This document shows, in pieces, positions 8,065 through 14,606 of a stretch of 21,501 nucleotides of DNA. Origin of the DNA: an uncultured Muribaculaceae bacterium (lineage in GTDB: Bacteria > Bacteroidota > Bacteroidia > Bacteroidales > Muribaculaceae); assembly GCA_910584905.1 (NCBI GenBank), contig CAJUCQ010000041.1, positions 1 through 21,501 of the forward strand. The letters run 5' to 3'. Both the position numbers and the translations under genes were made by a program. Positions within the stretch are counted from its first letter, which is position 1. Each line of letters opens with the position of its first letter. A model generated the notes under the pieces. That model was not told the DNA's origin and did no database searches. It saw nothing but the letters and a program-made list of their open reading frames with translations.

Positions 8065-8772
8065 TCAGTGCTTGGCTTTGATGAGCACCTGATCGATCAT
8101 GCCGTAGTCGCGGGCTTCTTCGGCGGTCATCCAGTAGTCGCGGTCGGAATCGCGCTCTACTTTCTCGAAGGGCTGGCCCGAGTGGTCGGAGATGATGTTG
8201 TAGAGCTCGTCCTTGAGTTTGCGGATTTCGCGCGCCGTGATTTCGATATCCGAAGCCTGACCTTGGGCGCCGCCCATAGGCTGATGAATCATCACGCGCG
8301 AATGACGCAGGGCGAAGCGCTTGCCTTTCTCGCCCGAGACGAGCAGAACGGCGGCCATCGACGCGGCGATGCCGGTGCATATCGTGGCGACGTCGCTCGA
8401 AATATACTGCATCGTGTCGTAGATGCCAAGGCCGGCGTACACCGAGCCGCCGGGGGAGTTGATATAGATGCTGACGTCCTTGCCAGGGTCGGAAGAGTCG
8501 AGATAGAGGAGCTGGGCCTGAATGACGTTGGCCGTATAGTCGTTCACCTCAGTGCCGAGGAAGATGATGCGGTCCATCATAAGGCGCGAGAACACGTCCA
8601 TCTGCGCCACGTTGAGCTGGCGCTCCTCGATAATGCTGGGATTGATGTAGGATGCCGATGTGGCGATGACAGGCGCGGCCGCGCGCGACGTGGCGGCCGT
8701 GTACTGGTCGAGACTGAGGCCGTTCATGCCGAGATGGCGGACGGCGTAATTGCGGAAATCCTGATTGTTCAT
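8065..8772 (-). CDS. clpP: ClpP, serine protease subunit of Clp proteases
   Basis: A 235-residue peptidase that forms the double-heptamer chamber degrading substrates delivered by ClpX. The catalytic triad is Ser138 in G-I-A-A-S-M, His163 in M-I-H-Q-P, and most likely Asp212 in the D-R-D-Y-W-M segment; spacing agrees with E. coli ClpP. About 40 residues precede the conserved core, so a processed propeptide is likely. The start at 8772 is chosen because the open frame upstream (to 8907) would run through the promoter at 8866-8896 and contains no family sequence. The leader would be about 85 bases. A GC-rich inverted repeat (8042-8055) follows the stop but has no T run. Confidence 0.96.
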   Translation of the reverse strand: MNNQDFRNYAVRHLGMNGLSLDQYTAATSRAAAPVIATSASYINPSIIEERQLNVAQMDVFSRLMMDRIIFLGTEVNDYTANVIQAQLLYLDSSDPGKDVSIYINSPGGSVYAGLGIYDTMQYISSDVATICTGIAASMAAVLLVSGEKGKRFALRHSRVMIHQPMGGAQGQASDIEITAREIRKLKDELYNIISDHSGQPFEKVERDSDRDYWMTAEEARDYGMIDQVLIKAKH

Positions 8773-8865
8773 TATATAGTATCTATTGGGGTAGCTTATT
8801 TTATTAAATTTTAGAAAATTGCCGTTTGCGGCGCCGCGTCGGGACCTTGTGGGGCAACTTATTTT

Positions 8866-8896
8866 CAAAGTTACAAAAAAAAATTGATTCCGCAAA
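8866..8896 (-). promoter_or_regulatory. Promoter for clpP(-clpX-recQ...)
   Basis: Read on the minus strand, TTTG (8896-8893) is followed after exactly 19 bases by TAACTTTG (8873-8866). This matches the Bacteroidetes -33/-7 consensus TTTG-N19/20-TAnnTTTG. Transcription should start near 8858, about 85 bases before the clpP ATG. It lies just downstream of the tig terminator, so clpP is set up as an independent transcription unit. Confidence 0.75.
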
Positions 8897-8931
8897 AAAA
8901 TATTCATTCAGCTCCGGCGCGACCCCGAGCG

Positions 8932-8974
8932 AAAAAACCGCGGCCCCTGACCGCAAGTGGGTCGGAGGCCGCGG
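8932..8974 (-). terminator. Rho-independent terminator of tig
   Basis: On the minus strand CCGCGGCC (8974-8967) pairs perfectly with GGCCGCGG (8945-8938) and is followed by six T residues (8937-8932). The hairpin starts 30 bases after the tig stop codon. It separates tig from the clpP promoter. Confidence 0.8.
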
Positions 8975-9004
8975 ATGGCTTGTCGCGGAGTCGCTTGCCG
9001 GAGT

Positions 9005-10393
9005 TTATTCGGCGGCGGCTTCTGCGGGTTCGTTGTTTTTGTTCAGCCCGTCGACGATGGCGCGGAATTCATCGAGCGTCACGGTCTTTTCGTCGAGCGT
9101 CACGGCGGCGTGGATTTTGCCGAAGAGCTGCTGGATGAAGGCCTGACGAACGAGGCGGCGACGGCTGTTTTCGTCGCTCATCATGTTCTGCATGTACATG
9201 TTGAGGATTTCGTCGTTGAGCTCAAACATGCCGTACTGGCGAAGCTGCTGGGCGGCGATGTCCTTGGCGAGAGCCTCGACTTCTTCTTTGGTCACCTCAG
9301 CCTTCACCTCGCGGGCGGCCTGATTCTCGATGATGTCCCACTTGATGCTCTCGATCGAGTCGGCGTAGGCCTTGTCGATTTCTTCCTCGGTCATCTTCTT
9401 GTCGTCGGAAGCGATGAGCTTCTTGATGAGGCGTTCGGGGAGGGTCATCTTGCCGTAGCGCTCCATGAGGTATTCCTCGGTCTGACGCTGGAAGAGGTTG
9501 GCGCTGTTGGGCTGGAGAGCCTGCGCGATGGCTTCGCGGAGCTTGGCGTTGTATTCCTCTTCGTTGTGGACGGTGTCGGCGCCGAATACGGCGTCGTAGA
9601 ATGCCTGATCGTGGTCGGCGGGACGGTTGACGAGGATTTCAGCCACAGTCATTTCGAAGTTGGAGCGCATGTCGGCGGTCTTGTCGCGGTCAATGTGGAG
9701 CATCGAGCTGAGTTCGGCTTCGTTGCCCTCGCAGCTTGCCCAAGGATTGAACACAACCTTGCCGCCCACTTTCGAGCCTTCGAATTTCTTCATTTCGTCC
9801 TCGTTCTTGAACACGAACGGGCCGACGATGGCGTCTTCGACCTTCACGCCGTCTTCCTTGACGGTACCGTCTTCGTTGAGCTCGGCGAGCGAACCCTTGA
9901 CGAGAGCGCGTTCTTCATAGTCCTGAACGGTCTCGCGCTTGCCGTTGCGGGCGCGGAGTTCCTTGTCCTGAGCTTCCATCATGTCGTCGGCCACGGCGAT
10001 GTTGTAGAAGGGGAGCGTAACGTCCTTGTCGAACTTGATGCCGAGTTCGGGGGCGATGGCAACCTCGTAGTTGAAGGTGTAGTCCTTGTCTTCAAGGTTG
10101 ATTTCGGCCACGTTTTCGGGCAGCGGATGACCGAGGATATCCATTTTGTTCTCGCGGAGCCAGTCGATTGCGGCGTGGTAGACTACGTCGTTGAGGACAT
10201 CGCTCTTCACCATCTTGCCGAAGCGCTTCTTGAGCTGGGCCATGTCGATGTGGCCTTTGCGGAATCCGGGGATTTCCTTCTTGCGGCCAATCTCCTTGAG
10301 CTGTTCTTTTACCTTGTCTGCATAGTCGGACTCTACAACGTTGACAGTGAGTTTGCCTTCGTTTTCACCGAGTTTTACAAATGTAACTTCCAT
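9005..10393 (-). CDS. tig: Trigger factor, ribosome-associated chaperone
   Basis: A 462-residue chaperone that binds nascent chains at the ribosome exit tunnel. The N-terminal ribosome-binding domain carries the signature loop G-F-R-K-G-H at 43-48 (usually G-F-R-x-G-x-x-P; the proline is not conserved here). The central region, about 150-260, is in the place of the FKBP-type prolyl isomerase domain but is divergent, with V-K-G-S-L-A-E-L, V-G-P-F-V-F and G-G-K-V-V-F. The C-terminal helical arms include L-P-E-R-L-I-K-K-L-I. Length is close to the usual 430-450. The order tig, clpP, clpX is the classic arrangement, but here tig has its own terminator. A possible promoter lies about 75 bases upstream. 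Confidence 0.94.
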   Translation of the reverse strand: MEVTFVKLGENEGKLTVNVVESDYADKVKEQLKEIGRKKEIPGFRKGHIDMAQLKKRFGKMVKSDVLNDVVYHAAIDWLRENKMDILGHPLPENVAEINLEDKDYTFNYEVAIAPELGIKFDKDVTLPFYNIAVADDMMEAQDKELRARNGKRETVQDYEERALVKGSLAELNEDGTVKEDGVKVEDAIVGPFVFKNEDEMKKFEGSKVGGKVVFNPWASCEGNEAELSSMLHIDRDKTADMRSNFEMTVAEILVNRPADHDQAFYDAVFGADTVHNEEEYNAKLREAIAQALQPNSANLFQRQTEEYLMERYGKMTLPERLIKKLIASDDKKMTEEEIDKAYADSIESIKWDIIENQAAREVKAEVTKEEVEALAKDIAAQQLRQYGMFELNDEILNMYMQNMMSDENSRRRLVRQAFIQQLFGKIHAAVTLDEKTVTLDEFRAIVDGLNKNNEPAEAAAE

Positions 10394-10466
10394 TTGATGT
10401 GGTGTTTATCTTAATTGCGTTAATAAATTCAAATTCTCGCGGGCGGGTTGCCGCAATTTCATTCTG

Positions 10467-10474
10467 CAAAATTA
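10467..10474 (-). promoter_or_regulatory. Possible -7 element for tig
   Basis: On the minus strand TAATTTTG matches the Bacteroidetes -7 consensus TAnnTTTG and would place the transcript start about 68 bases before the tig ATG. I do not see a clear -33 TTTG at the right distance, so this is a weaker call than the clpP promoter. Confidence 0.4.
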
Positions 10475-10606
10475 ATAGCTTTTTGGCTAATGAATTTCTT
10501 AAAAATGTTAAAAATGAGCGTTCCGTCCTCTTTAAGGCTTAGGTAATACAAATATAATGCCAAATTCGTTCATCGGCGACGAAAAGAGCAAAAGAGCAAG
10601 ATTTAT

Positions 10607-10637
10607 TTTCAAGCGATGGAAATTTTGTGTACTTTTG
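10607..10637 (+). promoter_or_regulatory. Promoter of ftsE with almost no leader
   Basis: TACTTTTG at 10630-10637 fits the -7 consensus TAnnTTTG. A T-rich TTTC at 10607-10610 stands 19 bases upstream in the -33 place. The transcript would begin at about 10641-10645, essentially at the ATG of ftsE (10643), so the message may be leaderless. Confidence 0.55.
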
Positions 10638-10642
10638 CGCTT

Positions 10643-11308
10643 ATGGAATCTCCGATTATCGAATACAAGGGCGTCGACATCCTGCGCCATGAGCACGTTG
10701 TGCTGAAGGATGTGAATTTCAGCATAGCCCCCGGCGAGATGGTTTATCTCGTGGGCCGCGTGGGTTCGGGCAAGTCTTCGCTGCTGAAAACCCTGTACGG
10801 CGAAGTGCCCGTCACGAGCGGCGAGGCCCGCATATTCGATTTCAACCTTCGGAATCTGCGCCGCAAGGACGTCCCCTTTCTGCGCCGCCGCATAGGCATC
10901 GTGTTTCAGGATTTCCAGCTGCTGATGGACCGCTCCGCCTATGCCAACCTCGAATTTGTCCTCGAAGCCACGGGCTGGAAAGACCGCGAAAGCCGCGAAC
11001 AGCGCATCGACGAGGTGCTCAAAGAAGTAGGCATGGTCACAAAGGCCCATAAGATGCCCCACGAGCTTTCCGGCGGCGAGCAACAGCGCATTGTCATCGC
11101 GCGCGCCCTCCTCAACAAGCCCGAGCTTATTCTCGCCGACGAGCCCACAGGCAATCTTGACCCCACAACGTCGGAGCAGATTATGGCTCATCTCTACGGC
11201 ATTGCACGCGAGACGGACACTGCCGTGATAATGGCCACACACAACCTTTCGATGCTCGACGCTTTTCCCGGACGCACTCTCCGCTGCGACGGAAAGCACC
11301 TCGGCTGA
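10643..11308 (+). CDS. ftsE: FtsE, cell-division ABC-type ATPase
   Basis: A 221-residue ATP-binding subunit. The start at 10643 is chosen because the in-frame upstream start (10616) lies before the -7 element and adds residues without family similarity. Walker A is G-R-V-G-S-G-K-S at 38-45, the Q-loop is F-Q-D-F-Q-L-L, the signature is L-S-G-G-E-Q-Q-R, Walker B is L-I-L-A-D-E-P-T-G-N-L-D, and the switch histidine is in M-A-T-H-N. These with the L-Y-G-E-V-P segment after Walker A fit FtsE, which with the membrane protein FtsX controls peptidoglycan hydrolases at the septum. No ftsX-like gene is adjacent. LolD or MacB ATPases are close relatives, so the exact name is likely but not certain. Confidence 0.82.
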   Translation: MESPIIEYKGVDILRHEHVVLKDVNFSIAPGEMVYLVGRVGSGKSSLLKTLYGEVPVTSGEARIFDFNLRNLRRKDVPFLRRRIGIVFQDFQLLMDRSAYANLEFVLEATGWKDRESREQRIDEVLKEVGMVTKAHKMPHELSGGEQQRIVIARALLNKPELILADEPTGNLDPTTSEQIMAHLYGIARETDTAVIMATHNLSMLDAFPGRTLRCDGKHLG

Positions 11309-11368
11309 ACTATCGGAGGCGAGGGTGCGTTTTAGAAGTAATTCATAAACTTCTTAACAAGCCCTACT

Positions 11369-12430
11369 ATGAAAAGCATTCTATGCCTGCCGGCGCTTGT
11401 CCCGGCATTGCTTGCCTCCGCTCAGGCCCCCGACGTGCCTGCAACGGACGCAACGCCAAACGATTCAATCAACGTATTCATAACCGACGATGCCCTTGCG
11501 CCGCGACTCGTGCTCCGGGGCGCCGACGGTTCGTTTCCGGCAATCGAAGACCTTGACGCCGACAACACGATTAAAATGACCTATACCCCTGACGGGTATA
11601 TCGCCAAGAACGTCGACGTCTCCACCGGAGGTTTTCTGTTCTATGCCCTGCAACCCGACGACAACCTGCCTCAGTCTCAATGGGAACGCGTATACTTCAA
11701 ACTCGCCGACTGGGCCGTGACCCCCGTGCTGATGCGCTATCTCAACCCCCTGTATCGTGTGCCGAGCACCTATAATCCGTCCGAGTGGTATATCGCCGTC
11801 GACAATGGCACATACGACATTCGCTACTTCACGCGAAAGCAACAGGAGACCGTCGCCGACCAGTTCTACGAACTCTTCAGCATCGTCGACGCATCAGACC
11901 CCGACCCCTCGGACCAGCCCCCGGAAATGTTTCTCGTCAACATGTATAACGAGGCCACTCCCGTGGCCGAGACAAAGCCTGGCATCTATGAGGCCAAGGT
12001 CATTCTGCCCGACGAAGATTTCAAAATCTGCTACGAAAGCTCCGGATATTACATCCCGGCATTCGCCTTCGGCCCGGCAGACATTTCTCAGACAGCCCTC
12101 GAAGGCGGAAAGCTCTACAACCTCGTCTACGGCTGGAACACGTACCACGCCTTCACCTACGCAACCGAAGTAAAGAACCCTAAAAATCTGCTTCACACAG
12201 GCGATGAGGCCCTCGTGACCATAAAATTCAACGACGGCGCTCCGACGCTCAACATCAACGGCATCGACGGCGGACCCGTCACCGGCATCGAAAACGTGGC
12301 CGCGACAACGACAGCCGACACTGCCGAATATTACACAGCCGGAGGCATGCGGGCTGACTCGCCGACGAAGCCCGGACTCTACATCGTGCGCCACTCCGAC
12401 GGCTCCGTCGAAAAGATATTCCGCCGCTGA
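11369..12430 (+). CDS. Secreted protein of unknown function with a sorting-like C-terminal tail
   Basis: A 353-residue exported protein I cannot assign to a named family. Residues 1-20 form a signal peptide (K near the N terminus, L-P-A-L-V-P-A-L-L core, cleavage after A-S-A-Q-A). The body looks beta-rich, with repeated stretches such as T-P-D-G-Y-I-A and G-I-Y-E-A-K-V-I-L-P-D that recall SusE/SusF-type or other outer-surface beta-sandwich modules. The last 35 residues (E-Y-Y-T-A-G-G-M-R, P-G-L-Y-I-V-R, then a basic end) resemble the C-terminal tails of many Bacteroidales secreted proteins, related in appearance to type IX sorting domains. It lies 60 bases after ftsE and ends at a strong terminator. 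No catalytic motif is visible. Confidence 0.7.
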   Translation: MKSILCLPALVPALLASAQAPDVPATDATPNDSINVFITDDALAPRLVLRGADGSFPAIEDLDADNTIKMTYTPDGYIAKNVDVSTGGFLFYALQPDDNLPQSQWERVYFKLADWAVTPVLMRYLNPLYRVPSTYNPSEWYIAVDNGTYDIRYFTRKQQETVADQFYELFSIVDASDPDPSDQPPEMFLVNMYNEATPVAETKPGIYEAKVILPDEDFKICYESSGYYIPAFAFGPADISQTALEGGKLYNLVYGWNTYHAFTYATEVKNPKNLLHTGDEALVTIKFNDGAPTLNINGIDGGPVTGIENVAATTTADTAEYYTAGGMRADSPTKPGLYIVRHSDGSVEKIFRR

Positions 12431-12459
12431 CCGCCACGCTCAGCCGCTCATTCGAACCG

Positions 12460-12505
12460 AAAACACCGTCCGCGCGATGCCTGCGCGGACGGTGTTTTCT
12501 TTTTT
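12460..12505 (+). terminator. Strong rho-independent terminator
   Basis: A perfect 16-base stem (12460-12475 with 12483-12498, arms rich in GC with an ACACCGTCCGCGC core) closes a 7-base loop and runs into a T-rich tract (12495-12505). The arms begin with AAAA and end with TTTT, so it can work both ways, but the only gene it can serve is the secreted-protein gene to its left. Confidence 0.9.
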
Positions 12506-12513
12506 CGAAAAAA

Positions 12514-12529
12514 AACTAACAATTTAGTT
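12514..12529. promoter_or_regulatory. Putative BlaI-type operator 1
   Basis: Perfect inverted repeat AACTAA-CAAT-TTAGTT. It overlaps the -33 box of the blaI-like promoter. The dyad and its place directly before a BlaI-family gene suggest autoregulation. Confidence 0.6.
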
Positions 12530-12558
12530 GCATAATTAATTTTTTAGTTATACCTTTG
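12528..12558 (+). promoter_or_regulatory. Promoter of the blaI-like/M56 operon
   Basis: TACCTTTG at 12551-12558 matches TAnnTTTG, with TTG at 12528-12530 twenty bases upstream as the -33 part. Transcription should start near 12563, giving a leader of about 26 bases before the ATG at 12589. Operator-like dyads cover both sides. Confidence 0.7.
12534..12549. promoter_or_regulatory. Putative BlaI-type operator 2
   Basis: AATTAA-TTTT-TTAGTT has the same 6-4-6 layout as operator 1 with one mismatch. The two centres are exactly 20 bases apart, about two helical turns, so dimers could bind on the same face. It fills the spacer between the -33 and -7 elements. Confidence 0.5.
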
Positions 12559-12565
12559 CGACATC

Positions 12566-12582
12566 AACTAAAAAAAATAGTT
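12566..12582. promoter_or_regulatory. Putative BlaI-type operator 3
   Basis: AACTA-N7-TAGTT, a perfect dyad with the same half-site, lies between the predicted transcript start and the start codon, where a bound repressor would block the polymerase. Its spacer is longer than in operators 1 and 2. Confidence 0.5.
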
Positions 12583-12588
12583 ACGACA

Positions 12589-12978
12589 ATGAAAGCCGGA
12601 AGAAAACGCCAGATGCTTACTGAAAAGGAAGCCGTGATAATGAACATCCTGTGGGAACACGGCCCCCTGTTTGTGCGCGAGATACTCGAGCGCTACCCGG
12701 AGCCCCGGCCCCACTTCAACACGGTGGCCACGACGGTGCGTATCCTTGAAGACAAAGGCTATGTGACCCACGAGGTAATGGGCGGCTCGCACCGCTTCCA
12801 AGCCGTGGCCCGGAGAGAGGATTTCCGAGAGCGCACCCTCGCCGACCTTATCCGCAACTACTTTGCGGGCTCGTACAAAAGCGCCGTATCGGCCCTCGTT
12901 GAAGAAGAGAAAATATCCGTCGACGAGCTGAGAGAAATCATCGAACTCGTCGAAAGCAAAAAATCCGTAACCGACTGA
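12589..12978 (+). CDS. BlaI/MecI/CopY-family transcriptional repressor
   Basis: A 129-residue winged-helix regulator. The start is the ATG at 12589; the frame opens earlier with a TTG inside the promoter, which cannot be the start. The N-terminal DNA-binding part (about 8-75) contains L-T-E-K-E-A-V-I-M-N-I-L-W, then N-T-V-A-T-T-V-R-I-L-E-D-K-G-Y-V as the recognition region, and H-R-F as part of the wing. The C-terminal dimerisation helices show F-A-G-S-Y-K-S-A-V-S-A-L-V. BlaI proteins repress their own operon until the partner M56 sensor protease triggers their cleavage. Here the M56 gene follows after 14 bases. The inducing signal cannot be read from the sequence, and no beta-lactamase gene is present. 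Confidence 0.93.
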   Translation: MKAGRKRQMLTEKEAVIMNILWEHGPLFVREILERYPEPRPHFNTVATTVRILEDKGYVTHEVMGGSHRFQAVARREDFRERTLADLIRNYFAGSYKSAVSALVEEEKISVDELREIIELVESKKSVTD

Positions 12979-12992
12979 CACCTCCTGCAAAT

Positions 12993-14513
12993 ATGGGCAC
13001 ACTCTTCTCCTACACCCTCTATTCGGGCCTTGTACTGACGGCCCTTTACCTCACCTACAAATGGATGCTTGCAGGCGAAAAGCAACACGCCTGCAACCGC
13101 GGAATCCTCCTCGGCATCTACGCCGTCGCCCTCGGGGTGCCTGCTCTTGCGGCCATTGTGCCGGAGATGTTCGCAGGCCACGGCGGCGCTCAGGCCGGAG
13201 TCATTGACTTCGGACTTATTCCCGTCGGCGCGGCCGAAAGCCGCGAGGCCGAGTCCTTCTCTCCGGCGCGGGTGCTCCTGTGGATATATATCGCAGGCGT
13301 TGCTGTCGCCGCCGCGGCGTCGATTGTCACGTGGGTGCGCCTCAGCCGCATCATCGCGTCAGGCGAAAAGCGGGCCGCGGACAGATACACACTCATCTTG
13401 GTCGACCGCACGGATATCGCCCCCTTCAGCTGGCGCAGATACATCGTCATGTCGCAGGCCGACTACGACAGCGCCGGACCAATGATTACGGCCCACGAAC
13501 GCGAGCACCTGCGTCTGCACCATTGGCTCGACCTGCTCGCGGCCCAAGCCGTCGCCGTCGTGATGTGGTACAACCCCGTGGCGTGGCTCATGCGAGAGGA
13601 ACTCAAGACTGTCCACGAGTATCAGGCCGACGAATGCGTGCTCCGCAACGGCGTAAATGCCCGCGAATATCAGATGCTATTAATAAAAAAGGCTGTCGGC
13701 GCGAGATTCCCGTCACTTGCCAACAGCCTGAATCACAGTAAACTTAAAAAACGTATCACCATGATGTACAATTCAAAGACATCTGCGGGACGGCGCCGCC
13801 TTCGCGCCCTCACGCTGGCCCCGGCGCTTGCCGCGGCTCTTCTCGGGGCTAACATGCCCTTCGTTGCCAATGCCATGGAAGCCCTCTCGGCAACCGAGCT
13901 GAGCGCCCCGGCCGCTGCTTCCGACAACAAAGTTACACAAAATTCCGCGCCCGCCAAAAAGTTGGACGACATCATCGTTGTGGGCTATGCAAACACGGAG
14001 GGCGCCCCGGCCATGACCGCCGTAGCCTCGTCGAAGCCCGAAAATGCCCTCGCCTCCTTCCCCGGCGGAGAGAGAGCCATGATGCAGTATCTCGCATCCG
14101 GCGTCCGCTATCCCGAAGATGCCATGAAGGCAAAGATTCAGGGGCGTGTGGTCGTGCGCTTCGATGTCCTCGACAACGGCACCGTGGCCAATCCCGAGAT
14201 TGAAAAAGGTGTGTCGCCCTCGCTCGACGCCGAGGCTCTGCGCGTGGTGGGCGGGATGCCGCGCTGGACTCCGGCCCGCGAAAACGGCAAGAACATCACC
14301 ACGTCGTATGTCATCCCCGTTGAGTTCAGGCTCGTTGACGACGACACAGCGGCCAAGGCCAAGGAGGCAAAGCCCGTCGTATTCATCGACGGCGTGCAAT
14401 GCCCGTACGACGAACTGAGTAAAATCGACTCCGGCAACATCGAAAACATCGAGGTCATCAAGAACAAGCCCGAATATCCCGACGGCGCAATCTACATCAA
14501 ATTGAAAAAGTAA
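12993..14513 (+). CDS. M56 (BlaR1-like) membrane metalloprotease with TonB-like C-terminal modules
   Basis: A 506-residue membrane protein. The N-terminal part has hydrophobic helices at about 4-24, 36-56 and 92-114. It is followed by the zinc protease motif H-E-R-E-H (His168, Glu169, His172) and a downstream E-Y-Q-A-D-E that supplies the third ligand. More helices lie at about 178-198 and 270-292. The remaining 210 residues should be periplasmic. They contain D-D-I-I-V-V-G-Y (about 324-331), which resembles the start of TonB-dependent receptor plugs, and a TonB C-terminal domain (about 355-447: V-R-Y-P, G-R-V-V-V-R-F-D-V, G-T-V, A-L-R-V-V). A last segment (F-I-D-G, I-E-N-I-E-V-I-K) also looks plug-like. 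It probably senses an envelope signal and inactivates the upstream repressor. The penicillin-binding sensor domain of BlaR1 is absent. Confidence 0.9.
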   Translation: MGTLFSYTLYSGLVLTALYLTYKWMLAGEKQHACNRGILLGIYAVALGVPALAAIVPEMFAGHGGAQAGVIDFGLIPVGAAESREAESFSPARVLLWIYIAGVAVAAAASIVTWVRLSRIIASGEKRAADRYTLILVDRTDIAPFSWRRYIVMSQADYDSAGPMITAHEREHLRLHHWLDLLAAQAVAVVMWYNPVAWLMREELKTVHEYQADECVLRNGVNAREYQMLLIKKAVGARFPSLANSLNHSKLKKRITMMYNSKTSAGRRRLRALTLAPALAAALLGANMPFVANAMEALSATELSAPAAASDNKVTQNSAPAKKLDDIIVVGYANTEGAPAMTAVASSKPENALASFPGGERAMMQYLASGVRYPEDAMKAKIQGRVVVRFDVLDNGTVANPEIEKGVSPSLDAEALRVVGGMPRWTPARENGKNITTSYVIPVEFRLVDDDTAAKAKEAKPVVFIDGVQCPYDELSKIDSGNIENIEVIKNKPEYPDGAIYIKLKK

Positions 14514-14536
14514 GCCTCGGCTCACAAACGAAAAAA

Positions 14537-14579
14537 ACGGGTCTGCACCTGAAAAATCCGGTGCAGATCCGTTTTTTTG
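14537..14579. terminator. Bidirectional terminator between the M56 gene and nhaA
   Basis: A 13-base stem (14537-14549 with 14560-14572, core TCTGCACC/GGTGCAGA, one G-U wobble on the plus strand) is flanked by seven A residues on the left and seven T residues on the right. It can end the plus-strand M56 transcript and the convergent minus-strand nhaA transcript. Confidence 0.88.
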
Positions 14580-14606
14580 TCGATATACTCTCGGCGGGGA
14601 GGGAGG

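Noticed and set aside
8957..10414. Long plus-strand open frame (485 codons) opposite tig
   Set aside because: Repetitive V/L/E/H composition typical of an antisense reading of an acidic/lysine-rich gene, and no motif; trigger factor on the minus strand is clear.
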